Positions 27,938 through 36,708 of a stretch of DNA of 64,000 nucleotides are shown here, one piece after another. The DNA is from Cytophaga hutchinsonii ATCC 33406 (GTDB taxonomy: Bacteria > Bacteroidota > Bacteroidia > Cytophagales > Cytophagaceae), in assembly GCF_000014145.1 (NCBI RefSeq), contig NC_008255.1, positions 2,806,001-2,870,000 of the forward strand, given 5' to 3'. The position numbers and the translations under genes are program-made. The first letter of the stretch is position 1. The number at the start of each line of letters is the position of its first letter. Below the pieces are notes generated by a model. It was not told the origin of the DNA. It made no database searches and saw only the letters and a list, made by a program, of their open reading frames with translations.

Positions 27938-27976
27938 AAAAAAGCCTTCCTGCAAATTTACAGGAAGGCTTTTTTA
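27938..27976. terminator. Bidirectional terminator downstream of bioB
   Basis: Perfect GC-containing stem: AAAAAAGCCTTCCTG (27938-27952) with CAGGAAGGCTTTTTT (27961-27975), 8-base loop, A-run on one side and T-run on the other, so it can act on both strands. It lies 40 bases past the bioB stop. Confidence 0.85.
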
Positions 27977-28015
27977 TAAATATGCATACAAACAATATGT
28001 TTGTAAGGGTTCGTA

Positions 28016-29029
28016 TTATTTTACCAATGCACTTGGGATCTGTTCAAATTTAATCTTTGGCGCGTCGCCGTTCTTAAACGATTGACGCGGTTTTAGATTT
28101 AATACCTGAAACATTTCTTTATCGGCGTTTACTTCAGGATTTGGTGTAGTAAGCAATTTATCACCGGCAAAGATTGAATTAGCACCTGCCAGGAAGCACA
28201 ATGCCTGTTCTTCTGTATTCATACGCACGCGGCCGGCAGATAAACGTACCATTGCTTTCGGCATGATGATACGTGCTGTAGCGATCATACGAACCATTTC
28301 CCAAACAGAAACACGGGGCTGATCTTCTAATGGTGTACCTTCAACAGGTACCAGTGCATTTACGGGAACAGATTCCGGATGCTCAACCATATTAGCTAAC
28401 GTATGCAGCATACCTACGCGGTCACCGTGGCTTTCGCCCATACCGATGATACCTCCGGAACATACAGATATTTTTGCATTACGCACGTTATCCAATGTTT
28501 CCAACCGGTCGTCGTATGTTCTGGTTGTAATTACTTTATCGTAGTGCTCTGCGCTTGTATCCAGGTTGTGATTGTATGCATACAAACCGGCGTCTTTTAA
28601 TTTATCAGCCTGTTCAGGAGTTAACATACCAAGTGTACAGCATACTTCCATACCCATTGTACTTACTCCTTTCACCATATCAATCACTTTATCAAAGTCT
28701 TTATTATCTCTGACTTCTCTCCAGGCAGCACCCATACAAAAACGTGTGCTTCCGGATTCCTTCGCTTCCAATGCTGAGTTCAATACATCTTTCACATCCA
28801 TCAACTTCTCTACTTTCACATCTGTGTGATAGCGGGCAGCCTGCGGGCAATAAGAGCAGTCTTCCGGGCACCCCCCCGTTTTGATAGACAACAATGTACA
28901 AACCTGTACTTCTTGCGGATCATGGAATTCACGGTGTACTGTAGCACCACGATACATTAAATCCAATATTGGGCTGTTGTAGATTGCTGAAATTTCTTCT
29001 TTTGTCCAGTTATTGCGAATTTCTGTCAT
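28016..29029 (-). CDS. bioB: Biotin synthase
   Basis: 337 residues. Radical SAM motif with Cys54, Cys58 and Cys61 ([12 protein letters not shown]), the family's N-H-N-L-D-T-S and S-G-G-I-I-G-M-G-E segments, and R-x-S-A-G-R near the end for the second [2Fe-2S] cluster. BioB inserts sulfur into dethiobiotin to make biotin, in the cytoplasm. Full length. No other bio gene is adjacent and no BirA-type operator was recognised. Confidence 0.96.
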   Translation of the reverse strand: MTEIRNNWTKEEISAIYNSPILDLMYRGATVHREFHDPQEVQVCTLLSIKTGGCPEDCSYCPQAARYHTDVKVEKLMDVKDVLNSALEAKESGSTRFCMGAAWREVRDNKDFDKVIDMVKGVSTMGMEVCCTLGMLTPEQADKLKDAGLYAYNHNLDTSAEHYDKVITTRTYDDRLETLDNVRNAKISVCSGGIIGMGESHGDRVGMLHTLANMVEHPESVPVNALVPVEGTPLEDQPRVSVWEMVRMIATARIIMPKAMVRLSAGRVRMNTEEQALCFLAGANSIFAGDKLLTTPNPEVNADKEMFQVLNLKPRQSFKNGDAPKIKFEQIPSALVK

Positions 29030-29052
29030 TTCTTTTTCTATAAGCTAATCAA

Positions 29053-29060
29053 CAAATATA
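29053..29060 (-). promoter_or_regulatory. Probable -7 element of bioB
   Basis: On the minus strand this reads TATATTTG, a perfect match to the Bacteroidota -7 element TAnnTTTG, 24 bases before the bioB start. No TTG was found at the expected -33 distance, so the promoter is only half supported. Confidence 0.4.
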
Positions 29061-29154
29061 CGAATTATTGAGTTTTGTATACGTACTCGGGAGTCTTACG
29101 TTTCCTCTTGAATGCTAAGTAATTCAGCGTGAAGATATAATATTTAGACTTTCC

Positions 29155-30906
29155 TTATTTTATTTCCATAAAATAAGGAATCCGGGCCTGTACGCCTTGA
29201 TATTTAGGTAAAGACTGTAGCGTTTTGAAATGTGTATAGTATGCGCCGAAGGTTTTTATTTTTGCTTCTTCATCGTCTGAAAAAGCATTCATCAGAGCAA
29301 TCAAAGCCTGATTTTTTTGTTCCGGATAATACACCAACGCATATTTTTCTCCCATATTTGCTGCTTTAGCAGCCAGCATAACAGCATCATTCATGCCTCC
29401 GAATACATCAATCAGGTTGTTTTCTTTGGCATCTTTCCCTGCCCATACACGACCGGATGCGTGTACTTCTATCGTTTCAACAGAAGTGTGTCTTCCCTCT
29501 GCCGCTTTTCTGATAAACGTAGCATAAATGGCATTTACTTCATTCTGAATAATCATACGTTCCGCGTCTGTTACCGGGCGTGTAAGCGAACCAAGGTCGG
29601 AATATAAACCGGTCTTTTCACGATCGGTAGAAATGCCCAGCTTGTTGTTCAGCAAATCTTCTGTATTCATCAATAAACCGAATACGCCAATGGAACCGGT
29701 TATTGTTGCCGGTGAAGCCACGATTGTATCACAGGCCATAGCAATGTAATAGCCTCCTGATGCAGCTACATTACCCATAGAGGCAATCACGGGTTTCACT
29801 TCACGTGCCAGCATAATTTCTCTCCAGATAAGATCCGATGCCAGTGCACTGCCACCCGGTGAGTTCACACGTAATACAATTGCCTTAACATTTTTATCTT
29901 CGCGCAGCCTACGTAAATCTGTACAAAATGTCTCTGACCCGATTGTTTCATTATCACCTTTGCCCGATTGAATTTCTCCGTTGGCAAATAAAACAGCGAT
30001 ATGCGGTTCACTTGAGGTTGTTTTTTCAGGTTTGCCTTTTATTATTTTTTTGTATGAAACAAAATCAATTTCCTGATCCGGTTCAACAGTTAGTTTTTTC
30101 TTCAGAGAAGATAACATCTCATCGTAATAAGCTACGTTTGTAACCAGGCCATATTTCTTTGCATCATGCGCATTGCGTACCAGCATTGAATCTGAAATAT
30201 TTTTTAATGACGCTAACGGAATATTTCTGGACGACGCAATATCATTCAGCATGACTGAATACAATGAGTTTATATATAAGTGTACCTGTTCTCTGTCTTC
30301 GTCACTCATGTGATCGTTAACAAGCGGTTCAATTGCACTTTTATATTTACCTACACGGAACACTTCTGTCTTAACCCCTATTTTACTCAACAGGTTTTTA
30401 AAATAAAGCATGTTTACACCAATGCCATTAAACTCAAGCATACCTGATTCAGGCAAATATATTTCATCTGCCACAGATGCCAGATAGTATCCTGCTTCGG
30501 TGTACATTTCACCATAAGCAATAATAAATTTCCCAGATTTTTTAAATGCAGTCAATTCATCTCTTAATTCTTTCCAGGTAGCAATACCGGTATTCGCAAA
30601 TTTAATCTCAATAACAATACCTTTGATCTTATCATTTACAGCGGCTTCCTGTATGGCTTCTCTTAATTCAAGCAGGCCGATCTTTGAAGCAGCACCTCTC
30701 GGATCCAGCAACCCATCGAATAGTTTATCTGATTCACGTTCAATAATTTCGTTATCCAGCGTAAGCCTTAATACAGAATTTTCTTTTACGGCTGCAGAAA
30801 CATCTTCTTTACCGGATGAGAACAATGCTACGATAATGAGAATGCCCAGCACAACAAACAATACAAACGCAACAAAAACAGCCAGAACTTGTTTTATAAA
30901 ACTCAT
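29155..30906 (-). CDS. sppA: Signal peptide peptidase SppA, 67K type
   Basis: 583 residues. N-terminal membrane anchor (VLAVFVAFVLFVVLGILIIVALF), then two tandem S49 domains. The first carries the catalytic lysine region (VGKYKSAIEPLVNDHMSDEDREQ), the second the nucleophile region (NVAASGGYYIAMACD). Ser/Lys-dyad membrane protease that digests cleaved signal peptides. The double-domain length matches the 67K form of E. coli. Monocistronic by spacing. Confidence 0.94.
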   Translation of the reverse strand: MSFIKQVLAVFVAFVLFVVLGILIIVALFSSGKEDVSAAVKENSVLRLTLDNEIIERESDKLFDGLLDPRGAASKIGLLELREAIQEAAVNDKIKGIVIEIKFANTGIATWKELRDELTAFKKSGKFIIAYGEMYTEAGYYLASVADEIYLPESGMLEFNGIGVNMLYFKNLLSKIGVKTEVFRVGKYKSAIEPLVNDHMSDEDREQVHLYINSLYSVMLNDIASSRNIPLASLKNISDSMLVRNAHDAKKYGLVTNVAYYDEMLSSLKKKLTVEPDQEIDFVSYKKIIKGKPEKTTSSEPHIAVLFANGEIQSGKGDNETIGSETFCTDLRRLREDKNVKAIVLRVNSPGGSALASDLIWREIMLAREVKPVIASMGNVAASGGYYIAMACDTIVASPATITGSIGVFGLLMNTEDLLNNKLGISTDREKTGLYSDLGSLTRPVTDAERMIIQNEVNAIYATFIRKAAEGRHTSVETIEVHASGRVWAGKDAKENNLIDVFGGMNDAVMLAAKAANMGEKYALVYYPEQKNQALIALMNAFSDDEEAKIKTFGAYYTHFKTLQSLPKYQGVQARIPYFMEIK

Positions 30907-31102
30907 AGGAAATAGTGGTTAATTCATTCAAATATACAAAACCTGAAAGAGAGTTGAATACTTTAAAAGCCTGATTATTTAGCTGATAAAGTTATTTATG
31001 CGTATAGTCGTGTGAAGTCTGTTTTTTATTGTACCCATACATCTGTTTTCCCCATATTTATTTTACAGAAATTACCTATTCAGTACCTATCTTTACAGCA
31101 TA

Positions 31103-31609
31103 ATGAAAAATCAGCAATTACATAGCGCTGTACTTTTGCTTGGCAGCAACCTGGGTGAACGTAAGAATTTTCTGGAGCAGGCTGCCGGTAAAATTGCTCA
31201 GCAGATCGGTTCTATTACAAAAATATCTTCATACTATGAAACCAAATCCTGGGGACTTGAAGATCAGCCGGATTTTTTAAATCAGGTATTGGTTTGTCAA
31301 ACGGCATGTACAGCAGAGAAAACATTAGCGTTGTGTCTATCGATCGAAAAAGAACTGGGCAGAAACAGAAAAGAAAAATGGGGCAGCCGCACAATTGATA
31401 TTGATATCTTATATTTTAACCGGGATATTATTGCTTCCGGAATACTAAAAGTACCGCATCCCTTCCTGCAACAACGCAGGTTTGTGTTAGTGCCTCTTTG
31501 TGAAGTGATGCCGGATTTCATACATCCGATATACAATTTTTCAAATCAGCAGCTGCTGGAGCGGTGTACGGATATGTTGGAAGTGATAAAGCTTAATGCC
31601 AAAAGCTAA
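31103..31609 (+). CDS. folK: 2-amino-4-hydroxy-6-hydroxymethyldihydropteridine diphosphokinase
   Basis: 168 residues. The N-terminal LLLGSNLGERKNFLEQA, S-S-Y-Y-E-T-K-S-W-G, and the signature W-G-S-R-T-I-D-I-D-I-L-Y-F-N with metal-binding aspartates are all present. FolK transfers pyrophosphate from ATP to hydroxymethyl-dihydropterin in folate synthesis. Full length; stands alone on the plus strand between divergent sppA and convergent fabD. Confidence 0.95.
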   Translation: MKNQQLHSAVLLLGSNLGERKNFLEQAAGKIAQQIGSITKISSYYETKSWGLEDQPDFLNQVLVCQTACTAEKTLALCLSIEKELGRNRKEKWGSRTIDIDILYFNRDIIASGILKVPHPFLQQRRFVLVPLCEVMPDFIHPIYNFSNQQLLERCTDMLEVIKLNAKS

Positions 31610-31674
31610 AGGCTTAAAGCTTGTGGCTCACATTTTCAGCATTAGGCTCTGGGCCTTAGGCATTGTAAAAATAA

Positions 31675-31710
31675 AAAAGCGCACCCAATCATAAGATTGT
31701 GTACGCTTTC
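31675..31710. terminator. Bidirectional terminator between folK and fabD
   Basis: Imperfect stem: AAAGCGCACCCAATC against GATTGTGTACGCTTT around an ATAA loop, preceded by an A-run and placed between the convergent genes folK and fabD. Confidence 0.65.
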
Positions 31711-31726
31711 ATTAATACTAAAATTA

Positions 31727-32602
31727 TTAAATCGAAGCTACCTCCGTGCCGGATTCAATTTTCTTTACAAGACCTTGTAATACTTTACCCGGACCACATT
31801 CAACAAACGTTGTTGCGCCATCTTTTACCATATTCTGTACAGACTGTGTCCAGCGGACCGGAGCCGTTAACTGAGCAATCAGGTTTAATTTGATTGCTTC
31901 AACATCTGTTGAAGGCTTGGCATTTACGTTTTGGTAAACGGCACATGCAGGCTTGCTGAACAATGTATTTTTAATTGCGTCTTCTAACTCAATACGGGCA
32001 GGTTCCATTAAAGGCGAATGGAATGCGCCACCAACAGGTAATACCAACGCACGTTTTGCACCGGCTGCTTTCATCAGCTCACATGCTTTTTCTATTCCTT
32101 TTACACTGCCGGAAATAACTAATTGTCCCGGACAGTTATAATTCGCTGCGACAACAACTTCATCTGCAATAGATGCACATATCTCTTCAACCTTTTCATC
32201 CGCTAAGGCCAATACAGCTGCCATTGTACCCGGTACAAGTTCACATGCTTTCTGCATGGCAGCAGCACGCTTGGATACTAATTTTAATCCATCTTCAAAA
32301 GATAATGTACCATTTGCAACTAAGGCAGAAAACTCGCCCAACGAGTGACCTGCCACCATTTCAGGTGCAAATGTTTCGCTGATCTTAGCAAGTATAACAG
32401 AATGAATAAATATAGCCGGTTGAGTTACATTCGTTTGCTTTAATTCTTCGTCTGTACCTGTAAACATTACTTTCGTAATATCGAATCCCAGAATATCATT
32501 TGCCTGAAGAAATAATTCTTTTGCTTTCGCAGAGTTTTCAAAAAGGTCTTTACCCATTCCTGAAAATTGAGACCCCTGACCAGGGAAAACGTATGCTTTC
32601 AT
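31727..32602 (-). CDS. fabD: Malonyl-CoA:ACP transacylase
   Basis: 291 residues. FPGQGSQFSGMG at the start, nucleophile motif GHSLGE with Ser87, and histidine in GGAFHSPLM. It loads malonyl groups onto acyl carrier protein for fatty-acid synthesis. Full length. It is not next to other fab genes here, which is usual in this phylum. Confidence 0.96.
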   Translation of the reverse strand: MKAYVFPGQGSQFSGMGKDLFENSAKAKELFLQANDILGFDITKVMFTGTDEELKQTNVTQPAIFIHSVILAKISETFAPEMVAGHSLGEFSALVANGTLSFEDGLKLVSKRAAAMQKACELVPGTMAAVLALADEKVEEICASIADEVVVAANYNCPGQLVISGSVKGIEKACELMKAAGAKRALVLPVGGAFHSPLMEPARIELEDAIKNTLFSKPACAVYQNVNAKPSTDVEAIKLNLIAQLTAPVRWTQSVQNMVKDGATTFVECGPGKVLQGLVKKIESGTEVASI

Positions 32603-32689
32603 AGTATGTTCTTACTGTTTAAACTAAGTATAAGGGAACAAAACTATTCCTTTATTTACTTATTTCCAAAGTAAAGAACTGTGACAGAT

Positions 32690-32744
32690 TTAGTACTAAG
32701 TATAGAGTACTGAGTACTAAGCACTTTATACTGAGTACTCAGAA
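32690..32744. repeat. AGTACT-rich dispersed repeat, copy 2
   Basis: Several overlapping AGTACT/GAGTACT motifs between fabD and the DCC-family gene. Shares TAAGTATAGAGTAC with the reverse complement of the copy at 6346-6380. Confidence 0.5.
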
Positions 32745-32748
32745 CTTC

Positions 32749-33174
32749 TTATAAAAATCGCTCGCGCATTTCCGGTGTAGGTATGCGGCATGCTTCCATT
32801 TTGCCAAACCATTTATATCTGTTTTTAGCAATAAAATTATAAACAACATCCCGTATAAATCCGGGTATGAGAATAAACATATAACACAATGGCCACAAGC
32901 CATTAAGTCGCCTGGCTATTTCCAGTGCAGCTCTTGAACGCTTGTATAGCTTATTGTTGCGGATAAGGATCACCGTATAAACAGAAGCATTGTACGCACC
33001 TAGTTGGGTCAATCGTTCTTTTGCATAATCTGATTGAAGCGGAGCAAATACAAATTTCTTTTCAGGATCGCGGTCAATCACAAAGTTCACTGAATTGTTA
33101 CAGAAATGGCATACACCATCAAACAAGATCAATGATTGGGACGTATTTATTTTGTTGTCAGTAACTGTACCCAT
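32749..33174 (-). CDS. DCC-family thiol-disulfide oxidoreductase-like protein (DUF393)
   Basis: 141 residues. The family's D-G-V-C-H-F-C-N motif (DxxCxxC) follows strand LILF, then FVIDRDPEKKFVFAPLQS and the later YKRSRAALEIARRL. Thioredoxin-like proteins of unproven function. The start overlaps the end of the upstream CHU_C gene by 28 bases, so translation is probably coupled. Confidence 0.88.
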   Translation of the reverse strand: MGTVTDNKINTSQSLILFDGVCHFCNNSVNFVIDRDPEKKFVFAPLQSDYAKERLTQLGAYNASVYTVILIRNNKLYKRSRAALEIARRLNGLWPLCYMFILIPGFIRDVVYNFIAKNRYKWFGKMEACRIPTPEMRERFL

Positions 33175-35810
33175 CCCTTAAGATTTTTTACTTCATCGTC
33201 TTTATTCACACGTCCATAGAAATGAACCTCTGCATTGTAATAATAAATACCATCTGAAAGCGGCGTACCATTTAAAGAACCGTTCCACATAATATTAGGG
33301 TCTGTATCTTTAAAAAACACAAGCGCTCCCCAGCAGTTATAGACAGAGAAACGTACAAGCTCTGCTCCTCTTGGTGCACCTTGCGGAACATCAAACGGTC
33401 TCATCAAGTCATTAAACCCATCGTTATTGATGGTAAGCAAATTGGGAAGCCTGTAATCAACACAATCGTCCACACAGATTTTATCACTTCTGGCTCCTTC
33501 CACTCCGGCAACATTGGTTGCTGAAACCTGATAACAGCCAGCCGTTGTCTGCATGTTTATGTGTGTATATGTTGTCGTACCTGTTGGAATTGTACGCAGC
33601 AAACCTAATTCATCTGTATTATGTGTAGCAAAATAAATGTTATAATGATCAATGATATCACATTGCGGGTTTGATAAATTTGTCCAGTTTAATACATTCT
33701 GAAATACCGTAATATCTCCATTACAGCCAACTACTGATAATGCAGGCGCAGGCGGAGGATTATCATCCAGCGGAAGAACGGAATCAATGGCTGAAATCTG
33801 TGTAGCAATGGCTTTTAAGGCATCGTCGCAATAAGAGCCATACTGGTGTAAATAGTAATATACCGTATCACAATTCGTAACAGCATTATCTGTATAGGTA
33901 ACCGCTGAACTTGGCAGCGTAATCAATTTGGTAAAGGTACCGGCAACATTTATTTTTCTGTATATCTGCACAGAATCTGTTGTCCAAGGTGTTTTATAGG
34001 TCCAGTTGAGTATTGCCTGTGCATTGCCTGCCACTGCTGTTAAATCGAACAGCGGAACATAAGTTGTTTTCAGGTTGTTGTTTAACAGTTTTATTCGGTA
34101 AGAATAAATGGTGTTTTTGGTATCAATGTTTGTGTCGGTGTATACCGTGTCACTGATACCCGCAGCAATCGTTGTAAATGTAGTTGGATTTAAACCAACA
34201 CCTCTTTCTACATCATAGGTATATGACCCGGGAACACTTGCTGCTGAAGGTTTGTACCATTTCAAAAACACTTCACCGGCTGTGGCAGATGTTACAGTTA
34301 CATCCATCTGTGAAAATACAGGAACATCCCGGTTCAGCTGCGCACATACCTGATCTGAAGGATAACTTTCGCCATACGCTGGTGCCGGGTATTCAGCAAC
34401 CAGTATATAACAATACGATTTGCCTTTGCTCAATCCTGTGCCTTTATTCGTATCTGTGAATGTAATGTCTGTACCTTTCGCGTTTCCAACCAGTACATAG
34501 CCGGCTAAAGGACCTGTAGTACAAGGGTCTGATACAGGTACTGCCGGATCACAGTCTTTCCGGTAGATATTAATTTTAGTAGCATCTGCACTGCAGGTAT
34601 AAGGAGACCAGTTTAAGGTAACAAAATCAAAACCCGGTGTTGCAGTGACGCCGGTTATTTTAGGACCTTTCACATAAATCAGCCACGTACGCACATCGGT
34701 TAAAATAGGTGTTGCATCCTGATCGCTTGCTTTGAAGATTACCTGATACGGTTGTCTGCGCACATCCGAGCAGCGTGTTTGCCAGGTATACTGACCGGTT
34801 GGATTGATAACGGGGCCAATAGTTGGAAACGTTGATTTTACAGACGGAGCACTCAATTCAAAGGTTTGTCCATACGCTTCAAGTTTCACTCTATTCCCAT
34901 CCGGATCAGAGGCGGAAACCGTTGAAAGCAATAATTTACCTGCTTCAATACAGGTATCTTTTGGCATTGCCAGTACAGGGGGAAAATTATCTTCCTGTTT
35001 TATTTCAATCTGCATATCGCGCACAATGTAACCGATTGCCGTGCCATACCTCCATTCCGTAATCTTTATGGCAAGATTGTAATATCTCGGTACAGCCCCT
35101 GCATCACTAGGTGTATTCCATACGATATCACCTGTGCTCGCATTAAGCGTAAGAAAAGCAGGTCCGCCGAGCGTGCTTTGTCCGCCAAACACGGGTGATC
35201 CCGGATAATTGTATCCTGCAATCTGGGCACCAATATTACTTTGTGCCGGAATTAATTCATATGAAAGACTATCACCATCAGGATCATACGCCCCCGGGTT
35301 GTGTGTGTAAATTTTATTTACGTTCCCGAAATCAACAGGCGGTACCGTCATAACCGGGCTATCATTCAGTCCAAAAGAAGAATTGATCCAGATCTGCATT
35401 TCTACATAAAACCGTACAAAATCGGAGTTCGGTATGTTTACAATGTTCCCATTGCGGTTAGCTTCACTCATCCGCACAATATATTTGCCCAGGCCACCAT
35501 AGAGATGTTTTGTAACAAATACATTTTTAGACGTATTATTGCCCACATCAATGGGCGCGCTTCTATATACTCTTGCGCTTTCCCCATCTCCGAATTCAAC
35601 TAAAACATCACCACCATATGGCGGAATCGCGGCAGCACTTAATGAATTATAATACAATACCAATGTAATTTCATATTCAAGCGTAGTTGAAGAAAGCCTT
35701 CTGGCTGAAAATTCTCCCGCCCGGATGTGCGTTGCCTGGCTTGAAAACGTGCAAATCATTGCAAGTATAACTACGTACGTAAATTTTCTTAGATTTTTTA
35801 AAGTTTCCAT
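33147..35810 (-). CDS. Secreted fibronectin-like protein with T9SS type B (CHU_C) sorting domain
   Basis: 887 residues. Signal peptide (KFTYVVILAMICTFSSQATHIRAGE), an N-terminal beta-rich domain with the Y-D-P-D-G-D-S-L motif, several fibronectin type III-like domains (for example GVTATPGFDFVTLNWSPYTC and DVTVTSATAGEVFLKWYKP) and a C-terminal CHU_C domain (LLTINNDGFNDLMRPF ... VYNCWGALVF). Exported by the type IX system and attached to or released from the surface. It has no PorP/SprF partner beside it, unlike the two giant proteins. Its end overlaps the DCC-family gene. Confidence 0.9.
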   Translation of the reverse strand: METLKNLRKFTYVVILAMICTFSSQATHIRAGEFSARRLSSTTLEYEITLVLYYNSLSAAAIPPYGGDVLVEFGDGESARVYRSAPIDVGNNTSKNVFVTKHLYGGLGKYIVRMSEANRNGNIVNIPNSDFVRFYVEMQIWINSSFGLNDSPVMTVPPVDFGNVNKIYTHNPGAYDPDGDSLSYELIPAQSNIGAQIAGYNYPGSPVFGGQSTLGGPAFLTLNASTGDIVWNTPSDAGAVPRYYNLAIKITEWRYGTAIGYIVRDMQIEIKQEDNFPPVLAMPKDTCIEAGKLLLSTVSASDPDGNRVKLEAYGQTFELSAPSVKSTFPTIGPVINPTGQYTWQTRCSDVRRQPYQVIFKASDQDATPILTDVRTWLIYVKGPKITGVTATPGFDFVTLNWSPYTCSADATKINIYRKDCDPAVPVSDPCTTGPLAGYVLVGNAKGTDITFTDTNKGTGLSKGKSYCYILVAEYPAPAYGESYPSDQVCAQLNRDVPVFSQMDVTVTSATAGEVFLKWYKPSAASVPGSYTYDVERGVGLNPTTFTTIAAGISDTVYTDTNIDTKNTIYSYRIKLLNNNLKTTYVPLFDLTAVAGNAQAILNWTYKTPWTTDSVQIYRKINVAGTFTKLITLPSSAVTYTDNAVTNCDTVYYYLHQYGSYCDDALKAIATQISAIDSVLPLDDNPPPAPALSVVGCNGDITVFQNVLNWTNLSNPQCDIIDHYNIYFATHNTDELGLLRTIPTGTTTYTHINMQTTAGCYQVSATNVAGVEGARSDKICVDDCVDYRLPNLLTINNDGFNDLMRPFDVPQGAPRGAELVRFSVYNCWGALVFFKDTDPNIMWNGSLNGTPLSDGIYYYNAEVHFYGRVNKDDEVKNLKGWVQLLTTK

Positions 35811-35896
35811 TCAGGTTCAAAACAATGAAAGACAGTTTGTTGTTAGCTAGAGAACGAAAAAACTTAATTTAGAATATATACAAATAATAATTTAGG

Positions 35897-35927
35897 TTGC
35901 AAGATTTCAAGTCTGAAGTTAACTTTG
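35897..35927 (+). promoter_or_regulatory. Promoter of sdhCAB
   Basis: TTG (35897-35899) and a perfect TAnnTTTG element TAACTTTG (35920-35927) separated by 20 bases, the layout of the main Bacteroidota promoter. The expected start of transcription near 35934 leaves a 5' leader of about 45 bases. Confidence 0.7.
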
Positions 35928-35978
35928 GCAAGATAATAAAAAACATTTATCGAACAGGTAAAAATAAAAGGATAAAAG

Positions 35979-36683
35979 ATGAGTTGGTTTACACAGACGA
36001 TTTTCTCTACCAGTGTTGGTAGAAAAGTAATTATGGCCCTTACAGGCTTGTTTTTATGCACCTTTCTAGCAGTGCATCTGGCAGGTAATTTTCAATTACT
36101 GCATAATGATGGCGGAGAAGCTTTTAACTTGTATACCAAGTTCATGACTTCTAATCCATTGATTAAGGCAATATCGTATGTAAACTTTGCCTTTATCTTT
36201 GGGCACGTTGTATGGGGTGCATACCTTACCATCCAAAACAAAAAAGCACGTCCAGTAGGTTATGCTTACAACGATCCGGGTAAAACAAGTTCTTTCTCTT
36301 CCCGCTGGATGGGTGTTTTGGGTACAATGATCCTGATCTTCCTGATCATTCACCTGAAAGATTTTAAACTGGCTTACATGGGCTTAACGCATGATTTACC
36401 AATGGTTACATACACATTGGAAAACGGTGATGATGTTACTGTAAAAAACATGTATGCTGAAGTTGTGGAAGAATTTCATGAGCCGGCAGTTGTAGCGATC
36501 TATGTACTTTCCATGATCGCGTTGGGCTTCCACTTATACCACGGCTTCCAGAGTGCTTTCCAGACATTGGGTTTAAGACATCCTAAATATACTCCGGCAA
36601 TCAAAGCAGTAGGTTTTGTTTTCTGGGGCCTTATCCCGCTTGGCTTTGCCATTATTCCTATTATATTTCTCTTCTGTAGATAA
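35979..36683 (+). CDS. sdhC: Succinate dehydrogenase/fumarate reductase cytochrome b subunit
   Basis: 234 residues with five membrane helices and heme-ligand candidates in them (for example LAVHLAGNF, IFGHVVWG, IHLKDF, FHLYHGF). This is the single fused di-heme b558 anchor typical of Bacteroidota (one subunit instead of SdhC plus SdhD). It passes electrons to menaquinone at the inner membrane. First gene of sdhCAB. Confidence 0.94.
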   Translation: MSWFTQTIFSTSVGRKVIMALTGLFLCTFLAVHLAGNFQLLHNDGGEAFNLYTKFMTSNPLIKAISYVNFAFIFGHVVWGAYLTIQNKKARPVGYAYNDPGKTSSFSSRWMGVLGTMILIFLIIHLKDFKLAYMGLTHDLPMVTYTLENGDDVTVKNMYAEVVEEFHEPAVVAIYVLSMIALGFHLYHGFQSAFQTLGLRHPKYTPAIKAVGFVFWGLIPLGFAIIPIIFLFCR

Positions 36684-36708
36684 TTATTAAACCTTCTGTT
36701 ATAGCATT

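Noticed and set aside
28016-29029. Biotin operon or BirA operator next to bioB
   Set aside because: No other bio gene adjoins and no operator palindrome was seen in the short leader.
35864-36061. Minus-strand frame across the sdh promoter
   Set aside because: It is antisense to the sdhC start and the TTG/TAACTTTG promoter, with no family features.
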